Position numbers and translations under genes: made by a program | DNA from: an uncultured bacterium | Lineage (GTDB): Bacteria; Bacillota_I; Bacilli_A; RF39; UBA660 | DNA length: 64,000 nt | Reading direction: 5' to 3' | NCBI GenBank assembly: GCA_946560065.1 | Contig: CAMNUE010000014.1 | Location: 1 to 64,000 of the forward strand | The notes under the pieces: model-generated | The model's input: only the letters and a program-made list of their open reading frames with translations | Told to the model about the DNA's origin: nothing | Databases searched by the model: none | Shown: positions 52,887 through 61,135 of the stretch, one piece after another | How the letters are laid out: each line of letters starts with the position of its first letter | Numbering within the stretch: the first letter of the stretch is position 1

Positions 52887-53327
52887 ATGGCTAAGTCTAA
52901 AGATTTTGATGATTTAGAAGAATATGTAGACTATGATGAAGAATATGGCGATTATGAGGTTGATGTCGACTATAGTGACAGTTACGAATACGAAGAAGTA
53001 AATACTGATGATAGTACATCTAATTATGAATATTATGAAGATAGTTCTTCTGATGATGGTAGTAATTACGAAGAGAGTAATTATGAGGAATTTGATTCTA
53101 AAAGTGAAGTAAATCTTATTGTTATTTTAGAAATTTTATCTAGGTGGTTTATTAGATTAGGCATTATCTTAGCAATTTGTTTATTAATTATGTTTTTTAT
53201 TACAGGTAAGGTAATGACTGCTTTTTTATACGTATTTGGTTTGATAGTTGCATTCTCATTTGGTTATGTATTCATGTTTTGCATTGACCACCTTTTGTCA
53301 AGGTCAAGTGAAGTTGAAAAGTTCTAG
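52887..53327 (+). CDS. Membrane protein with acidic Tyr/Asp/Glu-rich head (146 aa)
   Basis: ATG 52887 follows GAGGTGGT. Residues 1-75 are a highly acidic low-complexity region (many DY, EY and SS pairs), then two hydrophobic helices (about 90-112 and 115-138). Topology suggests the acidic head is cytosolic. No family recognised. Tyr/Asp repeats could serve as a cation-binding or protein-interaction tail. A terminator overlaps its last codons. Confidence 0.65.
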   Translation: MAKSKDFDDLEEYVDYDEEYGDYEVDVDYSDSYEYEEVNTDDSTSNYEYYEDSSSDDGSNYEESNYEEFDSKSEVNLIVILEILSRWFIRLGIILAICLLIMFFITGKVMTAFLYVFGLIVAFSFGYVFMFCIDHLLSRSSEVEKF

Positions 53328-53350
53328 ATTTTGTGTCTAGAACTTTTTTT
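53319..53350 (+). terminator. Rho-independent terminator
   Basis: AAGTTCTAGA with TCTAGAACTT, T run; convergent to ncRNA 2. Confidence 0.85.
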
Positions 53351-53366
53351 ATTTAAAAAAATATAT

Positions 53367-53396
53367 AGAAAAAAAAGACGTCGGCAAACGTCTTTT
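53367..53396 (-). terminator. Terminator of ncRNA 2
   Basis: On the minus strand AAAAGACGT (53396-53388), loop TTGCCG, ACGTCTTTT (53381-53373), then a T run. Confidence 0.85.
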
Positions 53397-53504
53397 AATT
53401 TTCAATCTAAGAGGCTACACCCCCTGAGGGTAGCCTCCAAAAAGAATAAAAAGGGGTTGGCTAGTGTGATACTAGCGACCAATTCGCCTAATTCCGAATT
53501 GGTA
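53370..53504 (-). ncRNA. Candidate structured RNA 2 (minus strand, about 135 nt)
   Basis: A strong minus-strand promoter (53511-53539) precedes it. Reading the minus strand: hairpin CCAATTCG/CGAATTGG (53502-53479), hairpin GCTAGT/ACTAGC (53476-53460), CCAACCCC (53460-53453), an 8-bp hairpin GAGGCTAC/GTAGCCTC (53437-53411) whose loop holds GGGGGT (complementary to the upstream AACCCC, allowing a pseudoknot), then a terminator. No reading frame longer than a few codons with a ribosome site is present on the minus strand. No known RNA class recognised. Confidence 0.6.
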
Positions 53505-53510
53505 GTTCCT

Positions 53511-53539
53511 ATACTAATCTAAAAGCATTTATTTGTCAA
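53511..53539 (-). promoter_or_regulatory. Promoter of ncRNA 2
   Basis: Minus-strand TTGACA (53539-53534, perfect -35), 17-bp spacer, TAGTAT (53516-53511). Confidence 0.75.
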
Positions 53540-53698
53540 CAAAAAAGACTAAAAAAATTAATTTTTTTTGTGAACTACAGTCTTGTCAAAACCTTGATTT
53601 ATAAATGTATTCATTTGATATAAATAATATTTATATCTATATTTTTGTTCTTGGATAAATATTAAAAATATGCTATAATATGCCAAGAAGGAAGTGGT
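53523..53698. other. AT-rich intergenic stretch before recG
   Basis: Apart from the minus-strand promoter at 53511-53539 and the recG promoter (53651-53679), no gene or repeat is visible. A 19-bp A/T-run palindrome-like segment lies at about 53541-53570 (AAAAAAGACTAAAAAAATTAATTTTTTTTG). Confidence 0.5.
53651..53679 (+). promoter_or_regulatory. Promoter of recG
   Basis: TTGGAT (53651-53656), 17-bp spacer, TATAAT (53674-53679) with extended TGC. Confidence 0.7.
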
Positions 53699-55696
53699 AT
53701 GATGGCAGAATTAAAAGATGTTAAAGGTATAGGTCCTAAGTCTCTTTCTTTATTAAATAAAATAAATATAAAAACAGTAGAAGATTTAGTTACTCACTAT
53801 CCATTTAGGTATGATATTTTAGAAAGAAATGATTTATCTAAAATAGAGGATGGAGAGAAAATTACAATAGATGGAAAGGTTGAAAGTGTTCCAATTTTGA
53901 TGAGGTTTAAAGCTGGTCTTAATAAAATGAATTTTAGACTTGTAACTCAAACTGGTGTTGTTGGAGTTTCAATTTTTAATAGAGCTTTTTTAAAAAGCCA
54001 ATTGGGTGTTGGTACTGGAGTTACAGTTATTGGAAAGTTTGATAAGGGTAAGAATGTTATTACAGCTAGTGATATAAAGATGGGGATTTTAACAAACAAA
54101 ATTAAAATTGAACCAGTTTATCATTGTACTAGTGGTCTTACTAATAAAAATATGGCAACTTATATCAATATGGCTTTATTAATGCATGGAAAAGATATTC
54201 CCGATTATATTCCTCAAGAGTATATAGACAGGTATAGTTTTTTAAATAAGAAGACAGCATTAAATGTTATTCATAATCCTTCGACTAGTGAAAAGTTAAA
54301 AGAAGTAACAATTAGACTTAAATATGAAGAATTATTTCAGTTTATGTTTAAGATTAATTATTTGAAGCAACAAAATAAAAAAGAAAAGAATGGTTTAGTT
54401 AGAAAGATAGATAGAAAAGAACTTGATAAATTTATTAAAAAAATTCCATTTAGTCTTACTAATGATCAGATGAATGCAGTTGAAGAAATTTTAAAAGATT
54501 TAGAAGCTCCAAGCAGAATGAACAGATTGCTTCAGGGTGATGTTGGTAGTGGTAAGACAGTTGTTGCTTTTACAGGAATGTATGCTAATTATTTATGCAA
54601 TTATCAAAGTGCTTTAATGGCTCCAACAGAAATTCTTGCTAATCAACATTATATAAATCTATGTAATTTTTTGAAGGATACTGATGTTAAGATTGCACTT
54701 CTTACAGGGTCTACTCCTAAGAAGGATAAAACTGATATATATAAAGGACTAAAAGATGGAAGTATTAATATGGTAATTGGTACTCATGCTTTAATTCAAG
54801 ATGAAGTTGAATATAATAATTTGGGATTAGTTATAACTGATGAACAGCATAGATTTGGAGTTCATCAAAGAGCTAATCTACAGAATAAAGGTGTTAAGCC
54901 AGATGTTTTATATATGAGTGCTACACCAATACCTAGAACTTATGCTTTAACTATATTTGGGGATATGGATGTTTCTACTATTAAAGAAAGACCTAAGGGT
55001 AGACAAAAAATTGATACATATGTAAAGAAGAATAGTGAAATTAAAGATGTTTTAGGAATGATGTATGAAGAGTTAAAGAATAAACATCAAGTTTATGTTA
55101 TTGCGCCGCTTATTGAAGAAAGTGAAAATTCTGATTTAACAACAGTTAATGAGCTTAGGGAACAAATGAAGTTAGCTTTTGGAGACCATTACAAAATAGA
55201 TATTGTTCATGGAAAGATGGCAAGTGGTGCAAAAGATTTAATAATGGAACAGTTTAAAGAAAATAAAGTTCAAATACTTATTTCAACAACAGTGGTTGAA
55301 GTTGGTGTTGATGTTCCTAATGCTACAACTATGGTTATTTTTGATGCTGATAGATTTGGTCTTTCAACCTTACATCAGTTACGTGGTAGAGTAGGTCGTG
55401 GAACATCTAAGAGTCAATGTATCTTGATTAGTGATAGTGAGGCTGAAAGGCTTAAAATAATGGAAAAGGAAGATGATGGTTTTGTTATCTCTGAAGAAGA
55501 TTTTAAGTTAAGAGGTCATGGGGATTTATTTGGAACTAAGCAAAGTGGAGATATGACTTTTAAGATTGCTAGTATTAAAAATGATTATAAGATATTACTT
55601 CAAGCAAAGAAGGATTCAAAAGAGTATCTTTTAAATAAAGACACTGATAACGATGAATTAAAGCAAAGATTAATTGCTTCAATTGCAGAATCATAA
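53699..55696 (+). CDS. recG: ATP-dependent DNA helicase RecG (665 aa)
   Basis: ATG 53699 or 53702 follows AGGAAG. The wedge/OB domain (about 45-145) precedes superfamily 2 helicase motifs: Walker A GDVGSGKT (about 280-287), DEQHRFGVHQR (about 380-390), SATPIPRTYAL and, in the second RecA domain, STTVVEVGVDVPNAT and QLRGRVGRG. RecG remodels stalled forks and Holliday junctions. The length (665) is normal. Monocistronic, no terminator visible directly after it. Confidence 0.97.
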   Translation: MMAELKDVKGIGPKSLSLLNKINIKTVEDLVTHYPFRYDILERNDLSKIEDGEKITIDGKVESVPILMRFKAGLNKMNFRLVTQTGVVGVSIFNRAFLKSQLGVGTGVTVIGKFDKGKNVITASDIKMGILTNKIKIEPVYHCTSGLTNKNMATYINMALLMHGKDIPDYIPQEYIDRYSFLNKKTALNVIHNPSTSEKLKEVTIRLKYEELFQFMFKINYLKQQNKKEKNGLVRKIDRKELDKFIKKIPFSLTNDQMNAVEEILKDLEAPSRMNRLLQGDVGSGKTVVAFTGMYANYLCNYQSALMAPTEILANQHYINLCNFLKDTDVKIALLTGSTPKKDKTDIYKGLKDGSINMVIGTHALIQDEVEYNNLGLVITDEQHRFGVHQRANLQNKGVKPDVLYMSATPIPRTYALTIFGDMDVSTIKERPKGRQKIDTYVKKNSEIKDVLGMMYEELKNKHQVYVIAPLIEESENSDLTTVNELREQMKLAFGDHYKIDIVHGKMASGAKDLIMEQFKENKVQILISTTVVEVGVDVPNATTMVIFDADRFGLSTLHQLRGRVGRGTSKSQCILISDSEAERLKIMEKEDDGFVISEEDFKLRGHGDLFGTKQSGDMTFKIASIKNDYKILLQAKKDSKEYLLNKDTDNDELKQRLIASIAES

Positions 55697-55780
55697 AAAT
55701 AATTTTTTAGGTATTTGTTGATATATAAGGATATGATAAAAATTAGTTGTGTAAACTAAAAAAAACTTTCTTAATTGTAA

Positions 55781-55809
55781 TTGACTTTTGTAATTTTATC
55801 CTTTATGAT
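55781..55809 (+). promoter_or_regulatory. Promoter of ncRNA 3
   Basis: TTGACT (55781-55786), 17-bp spacer, TATGAT (55804-55809). Confidence 0.7.
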
Positions 55810-55815
55810 TAAGAT

Positions 55816-55917
55816 GCGTGGTACATGTATATCACGCCGATATCTCTAACGGTTTAATGTTAGAGTATATTCAACCGAACCCCCTGAAGAGGCACCGAAA
55901 GGTGTCTCACTTTTTTG
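55816..55917 (+). ncRNA. Candidate structured RNA 3 upstream of the GmrSD-like gene (about 100 nt)
   Basis: Three hairpins follow the promoter: GCGTG/CACGC (55816-55837); CTCTAAC/GTTAGAG (55844-55865) with loop GGTTTAAT; GAGGCACC-GAAA-GGTGTCTC (55889-55908) followed by a T run, i.e. a terminator with a GNRA loop. The second loop's GGTT (55851-55854) can pair with AACC at 55873-55876 (CGGTT with AACCG at the edges), a pseudoknot. It ends 77 bp before the GmrSD-like start. It could be an sRNA or a riboswitch-like attenuator. No family recognised. Confidence 0.55.
55889..55917 (+). terminator. Terminator of ncRNA 3
   Basis: GAGGCACC, GAAA loop, GGTGTCTC (one G-U pair), ACTTTTTT. Confidence 0.85.
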
Positions 55918-55993
55918 TTAAATCGACAAAGCTCTACATAAATGTTATAATTATATTACTTTAAATAAGTATACATTTAAGTGAGGTGTTGTT

Positions 55994-57802
55994 ATGGCTG
56001 GTTTTACCGCTAAAGAAGAGAGATTTACAATATTTAATTCCGAAAAAAAATTAAAAATTCCTTTTTTTCAAAGAAAGTATGTTTGGAAAGAGGAAAACTG
56101 GGATGAATTATTTGATAATTTTTTTGTTAAAGAGGAACCAGGCTTTTTAGGATCAATTCTTGTTCAAAGAAATGTTATAGGCGCTGGAAGTAGTGTGCTT
56201 GATGTAATTGATGGACAACAAAGATTAACAACTATAAGTATATTAATAATGGCCATCTATGATAGTATTAATAATGAAACAAAAACAAATGCAAAGGCAG
56301 AAATGTCAAATGCTTTATTTAGTAAAGCAACATTCCATAGTGAATATACGCCTAAATTGGAACATTCTAAATTTGATAAAGCTGATTATGAAAAAATCAT
56401 TTGCTTTGAAAAAAATATGGAAGATATAATAGGAAAAGAAACTGGTATTTTGGGATGTTATAATCATTTTATTAAAAGATTGTCAGAAATTTCGGATGAA
56501 AAAAAAGAAAAAGTATTGGATGATTTTCTAAATGGTAACTATTTAATATGGGTTATAATTACTTTAGACAAAGATATGGATGAACAATCAATATTTGATA
56601 CTTTAAATAATTCTGGTGTATCATTAACTGCATCTGATACTATTAAAAACTTTATCTTTAAAAAGGTAGATGAATTATATGATGAAAAATATTCAAATGA
56701 CTATATTACAACTTTTGAAGAAATGAATAAATTGTATGAAGATAGTTGGGAACAAGTCTTTATTAAAGACGATGAGACTGAATCATATTGGAATAGTGAA
56801 ATTATAACTGGTCGCATTAAGAGAACAAAACTTGATTTATTCTTATATTGTTTTGGTGTTATAAATGGATTCTTTTCTCAATATGATAATAACATTTCCG
56901 ATTTAACAAAGGTTTATAAAAACTTTTTAGCAAACGAAATTAAAACAATAGAGAATGTTAATGAATTTTTAGCTAATTTGAAAAAGACTGCTATAATTTT
57001 TAAAGATAATTTTGAAGATGATAATAAAGAATCATTATATAGTTATAGTAAGGAGAATGTATTGCAAAGATTATTACATTTATTAAAAGTAAATGATGTT
57101 ACAACGTTTCATCCTTTTATTTTAAAAGTACTATATGAACATGAAAATGATTCTAATTTGATTAATGAAAAATTACACTTACTTGAAAAATACTTATTGG
57201 TTAATTATCTTAATGAGAATACATCTAAGATAAAAAATTATAATAAAATGTGTATGGCTATAATTAACGACGATGATAAACTTAGTGAAGAAGTTGAGGA
57301 GGTATCTAGTGATATAAAATATACATTGTTTAATCATATATCAAATAATTTTGCAACTTACTTTTTATTCTGGATTGAATTGTATAGAAGGAATGATTCT
57401 GATGATGAATCTTCATTAAAATATGTATACTCATTAGAGCATATAATGCCAAGAAAATGGAAAGAAAATTGGTTTAATGATATTGGAAATGGCTTAAAAG
57501 ATGTTAATGGTAATCAATTAGATGTTCCTCAATCTATTGAATATAGAGATAATCATATAGATATGTTAGGGAATATGACCTTATTAAAAGGTAGGTTAAA
57601 CTCTTCTATTTCAAATAAAGATTTTCCGACTAAAATGGTTAAAATTAAAGAATTTGCTTCTTTAAAAATCACTAAAAATGATATAGTTGATAGATATTAT
57701 TCTAGAGATAATGAGGGAAAAATAACATCATGGAATGAAAAATTAATAGAAGAAAGAAATAATAATTTGAGAGAAGAAATATTAGATGCATTATTGTATT
57801 AA
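55994..57802 (+). CDS. GmrSD-like DUF262/DUF1524 defence protein (602 aa)
   Basis: ATG 55994 after GAGGTG. The N-terminal DUF262 domain has IPFFQRKYVWKEENWDEL (residues 22-39) and DVIDGQQRLTT (about 72-82), the NTP-binding DGQQR signature. The C-terminal DUF1524 domain has YSLEHIMPRKW (His483) and HIDMLGNMTLLKGRLN, an HNH/His-Me finger nuclease. In GmrSD type IV restriction systems both domains can occur in one chain and cut modified DNA; such proteins also occur as orphan defence genes. No modification genes lie nearby. Preceded by a candidate structured RNA and followed by a terminator. Confidence 0.85.
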   Translation: MAGFTAKEERFTIFNSEKKLKIPFFQRKYVWKEENWDELFDNFFVKEEPGFLGSILVQRNVIGAGSSVLDVIDGQQRLTTISILIMAIYDSINNETKTNAKAEMSNALFSKATFHSEYTPKLEHSKFDKADYEKIICFEKNMEDIIGKETGILGCYNHFIKRLSEISDEKKEKVLDDFLNGNYLIWVIITLDKDMDEQSIFDTLNNSGVSLTASDTIKNFIFKKVDELYDEKYSNDYITTFEEMNKLYEDSWEQVFIKDDETESYWNSEIITGRIKRTKLDLFLYCFGVINGFFSQYDNNISDLTKVYKNFLANEIKTIENVNEFLANLKKTAIIFKDNFEDDNKESLYSYSKENVLQRLLHLLKVNDVTTFHPFILKVLYEHENDSNLINEKLHLLEKYLLVNYLNENTSKIKNYNKMCMAIINDDDKLSEEVEEVSSDIKYTLFNHISNNFATYFLFWIELYRRNDSDDESSLKYVYSLEHIMPRKWKENWFNDIGNGLKDVNGNQLDVPQSIEYRDNHIDMLGNMTLLKGRLNSSISNKDFPTKMVKIKEFASLKITKNDIVDRYYSRDNEGKITSWNEKLIEERNNNLREEILDALLY

Positions 57803-57830
57803 AAAAGAAAATTATTAATTTTCTTTTTTT
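57801..57830 (+). terminator. Rho-independent terminator
   Basis: AAAAGAAAATT, loop ATT, AATTTTCTTTT, T run; overlaps the stop codon. Confidence 0.75.
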
Positions 57831-57873
57831 GTGATTGTATTCTTTTATTTAAAAAAATAATAATAATAATTTA

Positions 57874-57902
57874 TTGACATGATATGATTAAACTAGTAAG
57901 AT
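57874..57902 (+). promoter_or_regulatory. Promoter of the radical SAM-NIS operon
   Basis: TTGACA (57874-57879, perfect), 17-bp spacer, TAAGAT (57897-57902). Confidence 0.7.
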
Positions 57903-57926
57903 AATCAGTCAAGAGGAGATTTGAAT

Positions 57927-58805
57927 ATGAATCAAATAAAGAGAGAAAAAATAATTTTAAATGAAGTAAGACATCTTGTGACTAACAATTGTAATTTATC
58001 TTGTAAGCATTGTTATAATCGTGCTGGTGAAAATAAAGGAATTAGGGGACGTCAGTATACTCAAAAAGAGTTGGATGATTTTTATCATTATTATAAACCA
58101 GAAGTTGTGTCTGCGACTGGAGGTGAACCATTACTTGAATATGATACTGTAAAACAAATTGCTAAGAGTTTAGCATCATATGGTGCGGAAATGGAATTAG
58201 TTACTAATGCCTATCTATTAACTCCAGAAAAGATTGAAGAATTACTTTCTATTAATCCAAACTTATCTTGTCAGATATCTCTTGATGGAATGGAGAAAAT
58301 GCATAATGAGGTTAGAGGTAATGAGAATGCATTTGCACGTGCTGTAGCAGGAATTGAGACTTGCTTAGATTATGATATTCCTGTTAAGCCTAGACTAACT
58401 TTGACTAAGGATAACTATGAAGAAACATTTAGAGTAATAGATTTTTTAAATAGTATCACTACTGAGGATAGTAAAATGAAATTAGTAATTAGACCAGTAG
58501 TAAATTTTGGACGTGCTCGTGACAATGAAATAATCTCAGTATCTCAAAGTGAAAGTGAATTAAAACGTATTTTTAATGAATATTCTACTCATGTTCCAGT
58601 TGGAGTAACTGAGAGATGTGGTTATTGTACAAATTCTTTGGCAATAGACCATAAGGGAGATATGTATGAATGTTGTTATTTAATTCCAATGCCAGAATAT
58701 TATATTGGTAATATTACTGATGATCAGGAAACATTGACACGTAATAGTGAATTCATGAATCATAAAGGTAAATGTTATATTAAAGATCAGAGGAAATTAT
58801 ATTAA
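57927..58805 (+). CDS. Radical SAM enzyme with Cys-rich C-terminus (292 aa)
   Basis: ATG 57927 after AAGAGGAG. Cys22, Cys26 and Cys29 (CNLSCKHC) form the CxxxCxxC motif for the SAM-binding [4Fe-4S] cluster; TGGEP follows at about 74-78. A C-terminal block with CGYC, then ECCYL near 230-260 and a final KCYI suggests a truncated SPASM-like auxiliary cluster. Such enzymes modify peptides or small molecules. No short precursor-peptide gene is visible beside it. It overlaps the next gene by 1 nt (TAATG), so the two products probably act together. Confidence 0.88.
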   Translation: MNQIKREKIILNEVRHLVTNNCNLSCKHCYNRAGENKGIRGRQYTQKELDDFYHYYKPEVVSATGGEPLLEYDTVKQIAKSLASYGAEMELVTNAYLLTPEKIEELLSINPNLSCQISLDGMEKMHNEVRGNENAFARAVAGIETCLDYDIPVKPRLTLTKDNYEETFRVIDFLNSITTEDSKMKLVIRPVVNFGRARDNEIISVSQSESELKRIFNEYSTHVPVGVTERCGYCTNSLAIDHKGDMYECCYLIPMPEYYIGNITDDQETLTRNSEFMNHKGKCYIKDQRKLY

Positions 58806-60922
58806 TGAGTAAGTATTTAATTAAATTTGATGTTAGAGATATTATAAGTTATTATGATTATAAAAAGATTATTCTTGAATTATCAAAATGGTATCAAAAA
58901 CAATATAAGAATGTTAGTATGCAATATGAAGGCTTACTAAACACAAGAGATTTTGATAAAGTATTTGATATTATAAAATATCATAAAAATATTGTAGTTG
59001 ATTTAATAAAGAAGTTAATTGATAAATTTGATTTTGATAATCAGAAAATTGGAATATATTTGAGTAATAGTTTTGCACGTGGAACTAATTTAATTGATAG
59101 TGATATAGATTTGAATTTTATGTATGAAGATTTTTCTGAGGGTAAAAAATATGAAGAACTTATTTCTCATGCCTTATTTGAAATAACTTCTAAATATCGC
59201 GATTTTATACATGATTCTATAAGTCATAGATTGCCAAGAGAAGATATTGATATTGAAGATGATGATGAAGTAATTTATGAAATTATATTCTCAGATGGTA
59301 AAATTCAAGATAAAATTACTAAAGGCAATGAAAAGTTAATGCTTAAATTATACAATTCTTATAAAGATATTAATTCGTTTACAAAATATTATACGGAAAG
59401 AATTAATTCATATAATATTGATGAATGGTTATATTTTCAAACAAGAATATATTCATCTCCTAACTATTTAGATTCTTTATTTTCGTATATTTGTTTACTT
59501 GAAAGTAGTACTGCTCATTTAAAATTTAATGTTTATAAAACTTCTTTAATGAAAGAGATTTCTGATACTTTGAAACAATTAGATGCTTTTAATACAAATG
59601 ATATGGCAGAGTTTAAAAGATTTTTTAAAAATGTCATATACAAGTACATATATGAGACACTTATTATTTTAAAAAAAGAAAGAATAATTGATGGTGAGAA
59701 GTATTTATTTAAAAGTGTAGAAGAATTGTTATCATTATTAGAAAGTGGTAGTAGAGATATTGTAAAAAAATATTTTGGTAATATTATGTTGTTCAACTTT
59801 ATATGTGATAAATATGGAATTGAATTTAGAACTAGATATCATCATGAAATGTCAGATGATTTTCATAAGTTTTGTAAAGATAAATTAAATATAGAAGGTA
59901 ATTTAATAGAAACATTTAAAGGATTAGCAAGAGAATTATTGAAGGGTTTATTAGCTGAATTAAAAAATTCTAAAGACTGTAATTATGTGTGTAAAAATTA
60001 TAATCCTAAACATGAGCAAATTAATATTGATAATTATAGTCCGCTTTCATATATAAACAATGTTTCAAAAGTTTATCAACATGATGCTTTTTTGATGCCT
60101 TATATTGAGATAAATGGGAAAACTATTCCGATTCATCCTGATATGTTAGATGATTTAAATATTTCAAGAGACGAAGTTGTTAAATATGAATTTGTTTATC
60201 CAACATCGTCTTTTAGAACTGTATATTCTAGTGATAAAAATGTATGTTATAAACTGCCATTATTGAGACAAATTACAAGAAGTATTAGGAATATGCCTAA
60301 TAAGGAATTAAGAAGAAGTGAGATAGCGCAGGAAGAATTATCAAAACATTCATTTTCTAAATTTACTTATTTGAATGAAAAATGTGTTTATGGAGAAAAA
60401 GAAATATATAATTATATAATCCGTGAAATGCCGAAAAAGAAAATTTATCCTTGGTTTTATTGTATAGTATCAGGAAGTTTTTCAAAAGAATTTATGATAG
60501 AATGTATTGAGAATATGGTTAAGATATGGATGTATTATGCTAGTTTAGGAATTTATTTTGAATCAGCTCATACACAAAACTTTTTAGTTGATGATGAGGC
60601 AAATATTTATTATCGTGATTTGTCTGATATAAGAATATTAGAATATGATATAATGACTCCTTCATATATTAATGAATTAAAGAGTAAAGGTGAAATGCAT
60701 TCGATATTTTTTGACCGTTCAATTTGTGAACAAAATATTGAACATTTTATAAGATATTGTGAAGATATAACAGAGGAAGATATAGAATATATTAAATCAG
60801 TTATAAATAGAGAAATTGAAAAGTATAATATGGAATTTCCTAACTATTCTATGAACTATGATAAAAATAGAGAGGGACATCATCCAATAAAAACTAAGTT
60901 GGTTAGATTACGTAATTATTAA
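58805..60922 (+). CDS. Nucleotidyltransferase/NIS-synthetase-like fusion (705 aa)
   Basis: ATG 58805 overlaps the radical SAM stop. Residues about 80-107 hold a nucleotidyltransferase core (SNSFARGTNLIDSDIDLNF), in which Asp100 and Asp102 would bind metal. Residues about 425-640 resemble the IucA/IucC siderophore synthetase family: IPIHPDM (equivalent of HPWQ), SSFRTVYS, CYKLPLLRQITRSIRNM, and near 585-608 ESAHTQNFLV then YRDLSDIR, in the order seen in NIS synthetases. IucA/IucC enzymes adenylate citrate and join it to amines. The fusion with a nucleotidyltransferase domain is not an arrangement I know. With the radical SAM enzyme it suggests a small-molecule pathway. Confidence 0.7.
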   Translation: MSKYLIKFDVRDIISYYDYKKIILELSKWYQKQYKNVSMQYEGLLNTRDFDKVFDIIKYHKNIVVDLIKKLIDKFDFDNQKIGIYLSNSFARGTNLIDSDIDLNFMYEDFSEGKKYEELISHALFEITSKYRDFIHDSISHRLPREDIDIEDDDEVIYEIIFSDGKIQDKITKGNEKLMLKLYNSYKDINSFTKYYTERINSYNIDEWLYFQTRIYSSPNYLDSLFSYICLLESSTAHLKFNVYKTSLMKEISDTLKQLDAFNTNDMAEFKRFFKNVIYKYIYETLIILKKERIIDGEKYLFKSVEELLSLLESGSRDIVKKYFGNIMLFNFICDKYGIEFRTRYHHEMSDDFHKFCKDKLNIEGNLIETFKGLARELLKGLLAELKNSKDCNYVCKNYNPKHEQINIDNYSPLSYINNVSKVYQHDAFLMPYIEINGKTIPIHPDMLDDLNISRDEVVKYEFVYPTSSFRTVYSSDKNVCYKLPLLRQITRSIRNMPNKELRRSEIAQEELSKHSFSKFTYLNEKCVYGEKEIYNYIIREMPKKKIYPWFYCIVSGSFSKEFMIECIENMVKIWMYYASLGIYFESAHTQNFLVDDEANIYYRDLSDIRILEYDIMTPSYINELKSKGEMHSIFFDRSICEQNIEHFIRYCEDITEEDIEYIKSVINREIEKYNMEFPNYSMNYDKNREGHHPIKTKLVRLRNY

Positions 60923-61012
60923 GGATATGTTGAGATAATAATTTAAAGGTTTAAGAGATATTTAAAATTTATTTAATGAAGATAAAAGTTAAAATAAGAT
61001 TTGATGTTTATT
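60923..61012 (+). other. 3' leader-like gap before the terminator
   Basis: About 90 bp of AT-rich DNA between the fusion gene stop and the terminator at 61014. No ORF with a ribosome site, no repeat seen. Confidence 0.4.
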
Positions 61013-61013
61013 G

Positions 61014-61035
61014 GGGACCTTCGGGTTCCTTTTTT
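61014..61035 (+). terminator. Rho-independent terminator
   Basis: GGGACC, TTCG loop, GGTTCC, TTTTTT. Confidence 0.9.
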
Positions 61036-61056
61036 GTAGAAAATTAATATAAAAAT

Positions 61057-61065
61057 TGCTATAAT
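61057..61065 (+). promoter_or_regulatory. Extended -10 promoter of the sirtuin gene (TGCTATAAT)
   Basis: 71 bp before the start codon; -35 weak. Confidence 0.45.
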
Positions 61066-61135
61066 TGGGAGTAGTTTGAAGTATTAAATTAATATACTTT
61101 TACTAGTTTTAATGTTGAAATGGAGAAAGTAGTAT

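Noticed and set aside
53331..53522. 63-aa + strand frame
   Set aside because: Covers the terminator and the candidate ncRNA 2 hairpins; no ribosome site, and the TTG start is inside the terminator loop.
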